Source: Verrucomicrobiota bacterium (GTDB lineage Bacteria; Verrucomicrobiota; Verrucomicrobiia; Opitutales; Opitutaceae). From it: a stretch of DNA of 64,000 bases. The stretch lies in assembly GCA_023399155.1 (NCBI GenBank), contig JAEWQP010000006.1, positions 1-64,000 on the forward strand. The letters are read 5' to 3'. The translations under genes and the position numbers were made by a program. The notes beneath the pieces were generated by a model. That model saw only the letters and a program-made list of their open reading frames with translations, searched no databases and was not told where the DNA came from. Positions within the stretch are counted from its first letter, which is position 1. Each line of letters opens with the position of its first letter. Shown piece by piece: positions 34,157 to 41,415 of the stretch.

Positions 34157-34612
34157 ATGTCCTCCCAGCCTGCCGATCTCCAGCCATCCGTTCCCGCGAC
34201 CGGGCCCACCTGCGGGTGCAGAACCGTGCCACTGCACCGCGTGCTGATCGTCGATGACGACCCGCTCGTGCGCTCCGCGATCGCCGCCTGCCTGCGCCAC
34301 CACGGCTACGTCGTGCACGAGGCTTCCGACGGCCGCAAGGCCCTGACGTTTCTCAGCCACCGGTCGGTGGAACTCGTCATCTCCGACATCCTCATGCCCG
34401 ACCTCGACGGCATCGAGCTGGTCATGCGGCTGAACGACCGGCACCCCGACATCCGCATCCTCGCCATTTCCGGCGAGGGACACCTTGGGCCGGGGCCGTT
34501 CCTGACCATGGCCGCGCACCTCGGTGCCCATCGGGTGCTGCCCAAGCCCTTCGAGCCGGCGGCGCTCCTCGAAGTGGTCGAGCAGCTCATCGGGGCGGCC
34601 AGCCCCTCGTGA
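34157..34612 (+). CDS. Single-domain response regulator
   Basis: 151 residues. After about 27 residues, including a GPTCGC segment, a complete receiver follows: VLIVDDDPLVRSAI, phosphoacceptor in LVISDILMPDLDG (near residue 79), ILAISGEGH in place of the usual Thr motif (Ser), and Lys in RVLPKPFEP. There is no output domain. Probably part of the same phosphorelay as the hybrid kinase 304 bp upstream. Confidence 0.88.
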   Translation: MSSQPADLQPSVPATGPTCGCRTVPLHRVLIVDDDPLVRSAIAACLRHHGYVVHEASDGRKALTFLSHRSVELVISDILMPDLDGIELVMRLNDRHPDIRILAISGEGHLGPGPFLTMAAHLGAHRVLPKPFEPAALLEVVEQLIGAASPS

Positions 34613-34698
34613 GGCGGCCCGCAGCGGTCCGGGCTTTGCGCCCGGGGCACTGATTTCGGTTTACCTGCGCGGATGGTGCGCTGGGATGCACCGCGCGC

Positions 34699-35646
34699 AT
34701 GAACCGCACCGACCGCCTCGTTGCCATGGTGATGCACCTGCAGGGCAGGCGGGTGGTGCGCGCCGAGGAACTCGCGGCCCATTTCGAGATCAGCGTGCGC
34801 ACCGTCTATCGCGATATCGCGGCGCTGAGCGAGGCGGGCGTGGCTGTCGTGGGCGAGGCCGGCGTCGGCTACAGCCTGGTCCGCGGCTATCACCTTCCGC
34901 CCGTGATGTTCACGACCGAGGAGGCGATCGCGCTCTTCGTCGGAGGCGAGATGGTGAATCATTTCACCGACGCCTCGGTCGCCGCGCCGATGAACTCGGC
35001 GCTGGCCAAGATCCGATCCGTCCTGCCCATGGACCGGCAGGATGATGTCGACCGCCTCGCCGCGGGCATGGCGGTGGAGGGCAGCTGGCGCATGACGTCG
35101 GCCATAGACCAGCGCGTGCTCCTGCCCATCCAGCGCGCGATCGTGTCGCGCCGCGTCCTGCGCATGTCCTACCGGGTGCGTACCCGTGATGAGGATACGG
35201 TTCGCGACGTCGAGCCGCTGGGGGTCGCGTTCTACGGCGGCGCCTGGTACCTCGTGGCGTGGTGCCGCCTGCGCAGGGATTTCCGCCACTTCAAGCTCGA
35301 GCGCGTGATCGGGCTCGAGCTGCTCGAGGACCGATTTCGTCCGAGACCGGACTTCTCCCTGCGGGAGCACCTCGCGCGCGCCAGCGCCGAGGCCGAGCGA
35401 CTGCCCGCGACGGTGTGGTTCTCCGCGGCCGCGGTCGAGCGCGCCCGGCGCGCTTCGTATGGCGGCCTCGGCACGGAACGGCCCGCGCGGGGTGGGATCG
35501 AGGCGTCGATGTCCACGTATTCCTACGACTGGCTGGCGCGGTGGATCCTTGCGCTCGGCGGCGAGGCCGAGGCGGTCGCGCCGGCGGCGTTGCGGGCCGA
35601 GGTCCGCGCCCAGGCCCGACGCGCGCTCGAGCGCCACGCCGGCTGA
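34699..35646 (+). CDS. WYL-domain transcriptional regulator (YafY/HTH_11 type)
   Basis: 315 residues: an HTH_11 DNA-binding N-terminus (MNRTDRLVAMVMHLQGRRVVRAEELAAHFEISVRTVYRDIAALSEAGV), then the effector-binding WYL domain with VRDVEPLGVAFYGGAWYLVAWCRLRRDFRHFKLERV (residues about 170-205), and a WCX-like C-terminus. WYL regulators sense nucleic-acid or nucleotide ligands in some systems. The target is unknown; the downstream VOC gene is a candidate. Confidence 0.9.
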   Translation: MNRTDRLVAMVMHLQGRRVVRAEELAAHFEISVRTVYRDIAALSEAGVAVVGEAGVGYSLVRGYHLPPVMFTTEEAIALFVGGEMVNHFTDASVAAPMNSALAKIRSVLPMDRQDDVDRLAAGMAVEGSWRMTSAIDQRVLLPIQRAIVSRRVLRMSYRVRTRDEDTVRDVEPLGVAFYGGAWYLVAWCRLRRDFRHFKLERVIGLELLEDRFRPRPDFSLREHLARASAEAERLPATVWFSAAAVERARRASYGGLGTERPARGGIEASMSTYSYDWLARWILALGGEAEAVAPAALRAEVRAQARRALERHAG

Positions 35647-35765
35647 CGGCCCGGCCCGTGAAGCGGGGTTCTCCGGGCACGCGGGAAGCTGCGCGGAAAA
35701 TGAAGCGGGGCGGCAACGCTCCTGACATACGGCTGTCATCAGGCCGTGGCATCCTGTGTGGCACG

Positions 35766-36254
35766 ATGAATCCAGGCACCCCCACCACCGTTCCCGTCCA
35801 TTCTGGGCTCGTGACCGGACGGTTCACCGAGAGCTGCGAGTTCTATTGTGAACATTTTGGTTTTCGCCCGCTCGAGATCACGGCGGAATTTGCACTCCTG
35901 GGTCGCGAAGACGGGGCGAGGCTCGCCTTGCTGCAGGCGGCCGGCGAGGGGCAGCCGGCGGCCCTGCGCCAGCCCACGCGCGGCTCCGGAGTGTGGCTCG
36001 CGATGGCCTGCGACGACGTCGATGCACTGCACGAACGTCTGCGCGTGCGCGGCGTGGAGATCGTCGCGGACCCGGAGTACACGCTCGACGGGGAGCGACG
36101 CTGCGTCGTTCGCGATCCGAATGGCGTTCTCATCTATTTGAAGCATTATCGCGGCCGCGCTCAGGCTGCGGATGCGCTTTCGTCCACAAACCAAATACAC
36201 ACGAACCACCATGAAGATCACCGCCATCGCCTTCGTTGGCTACCCTGTCACTGA
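35766..36254 (+). CDS. VOC (glyoxalase/bleomycin-resistance) family protein
   Basis: 162 residues. A VOC fold from VHSGLVTGRFTESCEFYCEHFGFRPLEI to VEIVADPEYTLDGERRCVVRDPNGVLIYLKHY (residues about 8-130). The last ~30 residues are low-complexity, His-rich (HTNHHEDHRHRL) and overlap the next VOC gene by 44 bp, so the ancestral stop may have been lost. Substrate unknown. Confidence 0.75.
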   Translation: MNPGTPTTVPVHSGLVTGRFTESCEFYCEHFGFRPLEITAEFALLGREDGARLALLQAAGEGQPAALRQPTRGSGVWLAMACDDVDALHERLRVRGVEIVADPEYTLDGERRCVVRDPNGVLIYLKHYRGRAQAADALSSTNQIHTNHHEDHRHRLRWLPCH

Positions 36255-36585
36255 CATGGCCCGCGCCCGCGCCTTCTACGAGGGCGTCCTTGGACTGAAA
36301 ACCGGGGACGTCTGGGAGGAGGGCGGCAAGGCCTGGGTCGAGTTCGACATCGGCGCAGCGACCCTCGCGATTTCCAACATGGCGCCGGACATGTGGAAGC
36401 CTTCCCCCGACGGCCCCGGAGTGGCGTTGGAAGTCGACGACTTTGACGCCGCGATCGCGCACCTGCGCGCGGCGGGCGTGAAGTTCTATGTCGAGCCCAT
36501 GCCAAGCCCGATGTGCCGCATGGCTGTCGTGGGCGATCCCGACGGCAACAGCGTGGTCATCCACAAGAAGGGCGCGCCCGTCTGA
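36211..36585 (+). CDS. VOC family protein
   Basis: 124 residues, a compact glyoxalase-fold domain: MKITAIAFVGYPVTDMARARAFYEGVLGLKT, VALEVDDFDAAIAHLRAAGV, PMCRMAVVGDPDGNSVVIHKK. Metal-binding positions (His/Glu) are only partly evident. ATG 36211 is preferred over the open frame from 36172. It overlaps the end of the preceding VOC gene. Confidence 0.87.
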   Translation: MKITAIAFVGYPVTDMARARAFYEGVLGLKTGDVWEEGGKAWVEFDIGAATLAISNMAPDMWKPSPDGPGVALEVDDFDAAIAHLRAAGVKFYVEPMPSPMCRMAVVGDPDGNSVVIHKKGAPV

Positions 36586-36675
36586 ATCGACGTGCGGCGG
36601 CGGCGCGGGCTGGCCTGATTCGATGTTCCCGCGCCGGCGCCGTGTGATCCGTTCGGCCCCGACTCCGGCATCCCC

Positions 36676-37257
36676 GTGTCACGAGCATCCACGAACAAAC
36701 CTGCCGCCGTTTTCTTCAAGGACGCCGCCGACTGGCGTGCGTGGTTGCGGAAACATCACGACACCGAGCGCGAAGTCTTCGTCGGCTTCCATCGCAAGGA
36801 CTCGGGCCTCGGCGGCCTGACCTATCCTGAGGCGCTGGACGAGGCGCTCTGCTACGGCTGGATCGATGGCGTGCGCCTGAAGGTCGACGCCACGAGCTAC
36901 GGCAACCGCTTCAGCCCGCGCAAGCGCGGCAGTTACTGGAGCGACGTGAACACGCGGCGCGCGCAGGAGTTGATCGCGGCGGGACGCATGGCCGCGCCGG
37001 GGCTGTCCGCATTCGAGGCGCGCGACCGTGAGCGCACGGCGCGATACTCCTTTGAGCGCGCCTCGGCGGCTTTCAGCCCGGAACACCTCGCCCGTTTTCG
37101 CAGGAACAAGAAGGCCTGGGCGTTCTTCGAGGCGCAGCCACCCTCCTACCGCAAGGTCGCGACCTGGTTCGTGCTCAGCGCGAAGCAGGAGGCCACGCGT
37201 ACCCGTCGACTGGAGACACTGATCTCGAAGTCCGCGGCCGGACAGCGGCTGATGTAG
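36676..37257 (+). CDS. YdeI/OmpD-associated family protein
   Basis: 193 residues from a GTG start. Pattern: DWRAWLRKHHDTEREVFVGFHRKDSG, TYPEALDEALCYGWIDGVRLKVD, RFSPRKRGSYWSDVNTRRAQELIAAGRM, and a C-terminal LARFRRNKKAWAFFEAQPPSYRKVATWFVLSAKQEATRTRRLETLI. This is the YdeI-like family linked to polymyxin and bacteriocin tolerance in enterobacteria; the molecular role is unclear. Confidence 0.87.
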   Translation: MSRASTNKPAAVFFKDAADWRAWLRKHHDTEREVFVGFHRKDSGLGGLTYPEALDEALCYGWIDGVRLKVDATSYGNRFSPRKRGSYWSDVNTRRAQELIAAGRMAAPGLSAFEARDRERTARYSFERASAAFSPEHLARFRRNKKAWAFFEAQPPSYRKVATWFVLSAKQEATRTRRLETLISKSAAGQRLM

Positions 37258-37320
37258 GCGTGCATGGATGGTTCGAGGGCAGAGGGGCGGCTCCGACGCC
37301 GCCGCGTAGGTCGAGACGCA

Positions 37321-37402
37321 TTCGCGGCGAGCTCGGTTCCGAGGCCGTGAACGCGGCCGACAAGACCGGTCGCGAAGCGAACCGGACGAGACGCGCCCTA
37401 CC
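37321..37402 (-). repeat. Dispersed ~82-bp repeat, copy 2, overlapping the prmC stop
   Basis: Minus-strand 37402-37321 aligns with plus-strand 18855-18936. The first bases of the repeat (GGTAGGGCGCG) contain the TAG stop codon of prmC (37400-37398), so the element either inserted at or supplied the stop. Confidence 0.6.
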
Positions 37403-38255
37403 GTCCAGCCTGCGCCGCGATGAAGCGCGGGCGCTCGCTCCAATCCTGGAGTGAGCGTCCCTCGGCGAGTCCGGCGGCGGTGACCGCCTCGAGCAGGCGC
37501 GGGTGCTGATCGATCCCGGTCTCGAGGAAAAGCCGGCCGCCCGGAGCAAGAAAGCGCGGAGCCTCCGCGATGATCCGCAACAGGTCGGCGCACCCGCCGT
37601 CGGCGGCGACGAGCGCCTGCCTGGGCTCGTGGTCGCGCACCTCGGGTTGTGCAGACGTCCACTCGGCCTCGGTCAGGTAGGGCGGGTTTGCGACGACGAG
37701 GTCGAAGCGTTCGCCGGGCGCGAGGGCGGCGAACCAGTCGGAGCGGTGAAATGCCACGCGCGCGTCGAGCCCCGTGGCGACAGCGTTTTCGCGCGCCAGC
37801 GCAAGCGCCTCCTCGCTGGCATCGACCGCCGTGACACGAGAATCCGGGTACGTCCTGGCCAGCGCGAGCGCGAGTGCACCGCTCCCGGTGCCCAGGTCGA
37901 GGACCGTCGCGGGGGGCGTGCCGCCGGCCAGCGTGTCCTTGACCACCTCGACCAGTTGCTCCGTTTCAGGTCGGGGCACGAGAACCCGTCGGTCGACCTT
38001 GAGCGTGAGCTCGCCGAACGCGGCTGTGCCGAGCACGTAGGCGAGCGGTTCGCGCTGGGCGCGGCGCTTCACGAGCGGACGAAGGACCTCGAGTTCCCTT
38101 TCCGTCAGCGGGCGCTCGAACTGCAGGTAGATCTTCATCCGGTTCATCCCGAGGGCGTGGGCGATGACCAGCTCGGCGTTGAGCCGCGCGCTCTCGATCC
38201 CGTGCTTCGCGAAGAAGTCGGTCGTGCGCTTGACGATGTCGAGGAGCGTCAGCAT
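37398..38255 (-). CDS. prmC: Peptide chain release factor N5-glutamine methyltransferase
   Basis: Methylates the GGQ glutamine of RF1/RF2. The 285-residue protein has an N-terminal helical domain (MLTLLDIVKRTTDFFAKHGIESARLNAELVIAHALG) and a SAM methyltransferase domain with VLDLGTGSGALALALA and the catalytic NPPY in LVVANPPYLTE. It lies downstream of its substrate gene prfA, as in many bacteria. Here the two are separated by a 224-bp triplication that also duplicates the first 21 codons or so of prmC. The start at 38255 overlaps the stop of an upstream short ORF (ATGCTGA), and no Shine-Dalgarno is visible. Confidence 0.94.
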   Translation of the reverse strand: MLTLLDIVKRTTDFFAKHGIESARLNAELVIAHALGMNRMKIYLQFERPLTERELEVLRPLVKRRAQREPLAYVLGTAAFGELTLKVDRRVLVPRPETEQLVEVVKDTLAGGTPPATVLDLGTGSGALALALARTYPDSRVTAVDASEEALALARENAVATGLDARVAFHRSDWFAALAPGERFDLVVANPPYLTEAEWTSAQPEVRDHEPRQALVAADGGCADLLRIIAEAPRFLAPGGRLFLETGIDQHPRLLEAVTAAGLAEGRSLQDWSERPRFIAAQAGR

Positions 38256-38479
38256 CGGGCGGGGGAATCGGAGGGGTTGGCCACGGAGACGCGGAGACAC
38301 GGAGAACGGGAGAGGACGGAGCCGCGGGCTCGGGCGGATTTGCCCGCTCCGTGTCTCCGTGCCTCCGTGGCCAATTCAGACTTCATAGCACGGGTTTCGA
38401 CGTGAGCGCCTTGATGCTCGATCCCGTATTCTGCGAAGGAGTTGGTCGTGCGCTTCACGATATCGAGGGGCGTTAGCAT
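38249..38479 (-). pseudogene. Truncated prmC 5' copy in repeat unit 2 (76-codon ORF ending on the prmC start)
   Basis: Starts MLTPLDIVKRTTNSFAEYGI, matching the PrmC N-terminus with substitutions. It then runs through the prfA tail in another frame and the palindromic spacer. Its TGA (38251-38249) overlaps the ATG of true prmC (38255-38253) as ATGCTGA. It may be translated only to carry ribosomes to prmC. Confidence 0.5.
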
Positions 38480-38703
38480 CGGGCGGGGGAATCGGAGGGG
38501 TTGGCCACGGAGACGCGGAGACACGGAGAACGGGAAAGGACGGAGCCGCGGGCTCGGGCGGATTTGCCCGCTCCGTGTCTCCGTGCCTCCGTGGCCAGTT
38601 CAGACTTCATAGCACGGGTTTCGACGTGAGCGCCTTGATGCTCGATCCCGTATTCTGCGAAGAAGTCGGTCGTGCGCTTCACGATATCGAGGAGCGTCAG
38701 CAT
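38473..38703 (-). pseudogene. Truncated prmC 5' copy in repeat unit 3 (76-codon ORF)
   Basis: Starts MLTLLDIVKRTTDFFAEYGI, nearly identical to the first 20 residues of PrmC, then continues as in the other copy. Its stop is TAA (38475-38473), inside ATGCTAA that begins the next short ORF at 38479. The overlap is kept even though the stop codon differs from the TGA in the other units. Confidence 0.5.
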
Positions 38704-38834
38704 CGGGCCTGGGAATCGGAGGGGTTGGCCACGGAGACGCGGAGACACGGAGAACGGGAAAGGACGGAGCCGCGGGTTCCGGCGGATTTGCCCGCTCCGT
38801 GTCTCCGTGCCTCCGTGGCCAATTCAGACTTCAT
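38697..38834 (-). CDS. Possible 45-residue coupling ORF after prfA
   Basis: Its ATG (38834-38832) overlaps the prfA stop as ATGA; it reads MKSELATEARRHGAGKSAGT and on through the palindrome with no internal stop to a TGA at 38699-38697, which overlaps the ATG at 38703. The product looks like translated spacer, so a role in coupling translation is more likely than a functional peptide. No homology recognised. Confidence 0.3.
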   Translation of the reverse strand: MKSELATEARRHGAGKSAGTRGSVLSRSPCLRVSVANPSDSQARC

Positions 38835-39922
38835 AGCACGGGTTTCGACGTGAGCGCCTTGATGCGCTCCTCCTGGTCGGCGGCGGCGAGGGCGTCGATC
38901 ACATCCTCGAGCCGGCCCTCCATCACCTGCGGCAGGTTGTGCACGGTCAGGCCGATGCGATGGTCCGTCAGGCGGCTTTGCGGGAAATTGTAGGTGCGGA
39001 TGCGCTCGCTTCGATCGCCGGTGCCGATCTGGCTGCGGCGGTTGGCGGCATACTTCGCCTGCTCCTCCTCGATGCGCAGCTGCAACAACCGCGAGCGCAG
39101 CACGGTCATCGCCTGCAGGCGGTTCTTCTGCTGCGAGCGCTGTTCCGCGCAGGTCACGATCATGCCGGTGGGCTTGTGCAGGATCTGGACGGCGGAGTCG
39201 GTCGTGTTCACGCCCTGCCCACCGGGTCCGCTGGCGCGGGCGACGGTGATTTCGATTTCGGCGGGATTGATGTCGATGTCGACCTCCTCGGCCTCGGGCA
39301 GCACGGCGACGGTCACCGTGGAAGTGTGGATACGGCCGTTGGCCTCGGTCGAGGGCACGCGCTGCACGCGGTGCACGCCGCTCTCGAACTTGAGCGTTTT
39401 GTAGGCGTTTTCGCCCTTCACGGTGAACGTGACCTCCTTGAACCCACCGCGCTCGGAAAGGCTCGAATCAAGCGTCTCCACCGACCATCCGCGGCCTTCG
39501 CAGTAGCGCAGGTACATCCGGTAGAGTTCGGCGGCGAACAGGCTGGCCTCGTCGCCTCCGGTTCCGGCGCGGATTTCCATGATCGTGTTGCGAGAGTCGC
39601 CCGGCTCGGGCGGGATCATGGCGGCGAGGATGGTCTTCTCCAAGGCGTCGCGGCGCTCGCGCAGGGTGGGCAACTCCGCCTCGGCCAGTTCACGCAGGGA
39701 CGGATCGGGCGAATTCGGCGAGGCAAGCGCCTCATTCTCGGCCAGGTCGCGCTCGACCGTCCTGAGCGCGGCGGCCTCGTCGAGCAACCGGCGCAGGCGC
39801 TGGTGCTCGCGCGTGTATTCAGCCGCGCGTTTCGAATTGGAGAAGAAGGTCGGGTCCGCCATGGCCGCGTCGAGTTCCTCGAAGCGCAGCTGAAAGGCGG
39901 AGAGATCGGGCAGGGCGGGCAT
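38831..39922 (-). CDS. prfA: Peptide chain release factor 1
   Basis: Recognises UAA/UAG stop codons and triggers peptide release. The 363-residue protein has the GGQ motif in ASGPGGQGVNTTDSAV (near residue 232), the RF1 codon-recognition loop as VPSTEANGRIHTS (near 187), and IMEIRAGTGGDEA near 110. ATG 39922 gives MPALPDLSAFQLRFEEL, a normal N-terminus; the frame continues upstream only through leader repeats. Its substrate-modifying enzyme PrmC is encoded downstream on the same strand. Confidence 0.96.
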   Translation of the reverse strand: MPALPDLSAFQLRFEELDAAMADPTFFSNSKRAAEYTREHQRLRRLLDEAAALRTVERDLAENEALASPNSPDPSLRELAEAELPTLRERRDALEKTILAAMIPPEPGDSRNTIMEIRAGTGGDEASLFAAELYRMYLRYCEGRGWSVETLDSSLSERGGFKEVTFTVKGENAYKTLKFESGVHRVQRVPSTEANGRIHTSTVTVAVLPEAEEVDIDINPAEIEITVARASGPGGQGVNTTDSAVQILHKPTGMIVTCAEQRSQQKNRLQAMTVLRSRLLQLRIEEEQAKYAANRRSQIGTGDRSERIRTYNFPQSRLTDHRIGLTVHNLPQVMEGRLEDVIDALAAADQEERIKALTSKPVL

Positions 39923-40220
39923 GCGGGAGGAGAAAGGCTGAAGGACTGAAAGGCTGAAAGGCTGAAAGCGGAAGGATGAAAGGCGACGGCCATCTCGGAT
40001 CGCATTCGAACTGCCCGGGCCGAGCGACGGCTCGCGCGAGAGCGCGGTGCTTTCCGAACAGGATCGGGAGGAACGCCGCAGGCCGGACATCGTCTCTGCC
40101 GGCGAGGAGCACCTGCGCATCTCGGCGCCCGCCGGCGATGCTTCAGGCTCGTCGTCCCTTGCCGGCACTCTGCCTTTGCTTTCAGCCTTTCAGCCCTTCA
40201 GCCTCCAGCCCTTCACCGCC
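39923..40220. promoter_or_regulatory. Divergent promoter region with perfect 18-bp inverted repeat
   Basis: GGCTGAAAGGCTGAAAGC (39952-39969) recurs as its reverse complement at 40178-40195, so both prfA (minus) and the HAD gene (plus) are preceded by GCTTTCAGCCTTTCAGCC and further TTCAGCC copies within 20-45 nt of the start codon. The region between (208 bp) must carry both promoters; no clear boxes are seen. The repeats could give both mRNAs the same C/U-rich leader, or fold the DNA into a large cruciform. Confidence 0.75.
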
Positions 40221-41234
40221 ATGCCCACCGTCCTGTTCACCCAAAGCATCATCGCGTGTGTCTGGGATTTCGACAAGACGCTGATCCCCGGTTACATGCA
40301 GGCGCCGTTGTTTCGGCGATTCGGGATCGACGAGAACACCTTCTGGACGGAGACGAATGCGCTGGGCGAACGCTACCGGCAGCGCGGCTACAACGTCTCG
40401 GGCGAGAGCGCCTACCTCAATCACCTGATTTCCTACGTGCGCGAGGGCCACATGAAGGGCCTGAACAACGCCCTGTTGCGCGAACTCGGACGCGAGATCC
40501 TCTTCTATCCCGGCCTGCCGGAGTTTTTCAAGACGCTGCGCGACTTCGTGCGGTCGCAGCCTCAGTACGTGAAACACGAGATCACGCTCGAGCACTACAT
40601 CGTCAGCACCGGCCTGGCGGAGATGGTGCGCGGCAGCGCGATCGCGCCGTTCGTCGACGGCATCTGGGGCTGCGAGTTCATTGAGAATCCGCTGCCGCCG
40701 GGCTTTCTCACCCAGGGCGAGTTCGGCCTCGAGACCCCGCTGGAGATCGCGCAGGTCGGCTCGATCATCGACAACACCATCAAGACCCGCGCGATCTTCG
40801 AGATCAACAAGGGCACGAACAAGAACGCCGCGATCGACGTCAACGCGCAGATCAAACCCGAGGACCGGCGCATTCCGTTCCAGAACATGGTCTACATCGC
40901 CGACGGCCCGAGCGATGTGCCGTGTTTTTCGGTCGTCAAGGGCAACGGCGGGCGCACCTACGGCGTCTACAATCCGAAGCGGCGCGACGAGTTTGAGCAG
41001 AACGACCGGCTCCGTCAGGTCGGTCGCATCGACCACTACGGGCCGGCGGACTACCGCGAGGGCAGCGTGACGACGGAGTGGCTGCTCCTGCACGTGCAAG
41101 CGATGTGCGATCGCATCGTCGCCGACCGGGAGGCCGCCGTGGCGGCGCGCGTGTCCAAGCCGCCGCGCCACCTCAGCACCAGGCCCTCCGACAAGAGCGG
41201 CGAGCGCACTCCGGTGCAGGGGACGCTGCTTTGA
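40221..41234 (+). CDS. HAD-superfamily phosphatase
   Basis: 337 residues. HAD motif I is CVWDFDKTLIPGY (near residue 14), motif II lies near EHYIVSTGLAEMVRG, and motif III/IV is FQNMVYIADGPSDVPCFSVVKGNGGRTYGVYNP (near 219), a magnesium-binding DGPSD. The large cap and long C-terminal tail resemble the DUF-type haloacid dehalogenase-like proteins of about 320 residues; substrate unknown. The open frame begins at 40047, but ATG 40221 follows the leader repeat and gives a good N-terminus. Confidence 0.87.
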   Translation: MPTVLFTQSIIACVWDFDKTLIPGYMQAPLFRRFGIDENTFWTETNALGERYRQRGYNVSGESAYLNHLISYVREGHMKGLNNALLRELGREILFYPGLPEFFKTLRDFVRSQPQYVKHEITLEHYIVSTGLAEMVRGSAIAPFVDGIWGCEFIENPLPPGFLTQGEFGLETPLEIAQVGSIIDNTIKTRAIFEINKGTNKNAAIDVNAQIKPEDRRIPFQNMVYIADGPSDVPCFSVVKGNGGRTYGVYNPKRRDEFEQNDRLRQVGRIDHYGPADYREGSVTTEWLLLHVQAMCDRIVADREAAVAARVSKPPRHLSTRPSDKSGERTPVQGTLL

Positions 41235-41320
41235 GAACAGGGCGATGGGCTAGGGACGATGGGCTGAAGGCCGCTCTCGCCCACGGCCTCTTGCCTCTCG
41301 CCCGCGCCGAAGGCATTTCC

Positions 41321-41340
41321 CTTTCAAAACTGTAATTGCC
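41321..41340 (+). promoter_or_regulatory. Promoter-like box shared with the second OsmC gene
   Basis: CTTTCAAAACTGTAATTGCC differs at only two of 20 positions from 50615-50634. It contains TGTAAT, a plausible -10, and lies 76 bp before the ABC ATPase start. No matching -35 is visible. Confidence 0.45.
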
Positions 41341-41415
41341 TCGCGCCTCGTTTTCCCTTGCGAGCGCGCGCCGGCTCTTCTTTCAGAAAAACTCCCCTAA
41401 AACCGCGATCCCCAC

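Larger units (their letters stand above)
38193..38864 (-). repeat. Three tandem 224-bp units covering the prfA-prmC junction
   Basis: Units at 38193-38416, 38417-38640 and 38641-38864 are near-identical. Each holds, on the minus strand, the last ~11 codons of prfA, a spacer with a 28-bp-arm palindrome (unit 1 arms 38277-38304 and 38347-38374, 26/28 matched), and the first ~21 codons of prmC. Only the outer units connect to complete genes. Within the prmC-derived part, units 2 and 3 agree with each other and differ from the functional unit 1 at several positions; unit 2 also has private changes. Breakpoints are at prfA ...TTGATGC and prmC ...CTCGATCCC on the plus strand. Confidence 0.93.

Noticed and set aside
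38193..38864. CRISPR array
   Set aside because: Three long 224-bp repeats with no spacers and clear origin from prfA/prmC; no cas genes in the window.
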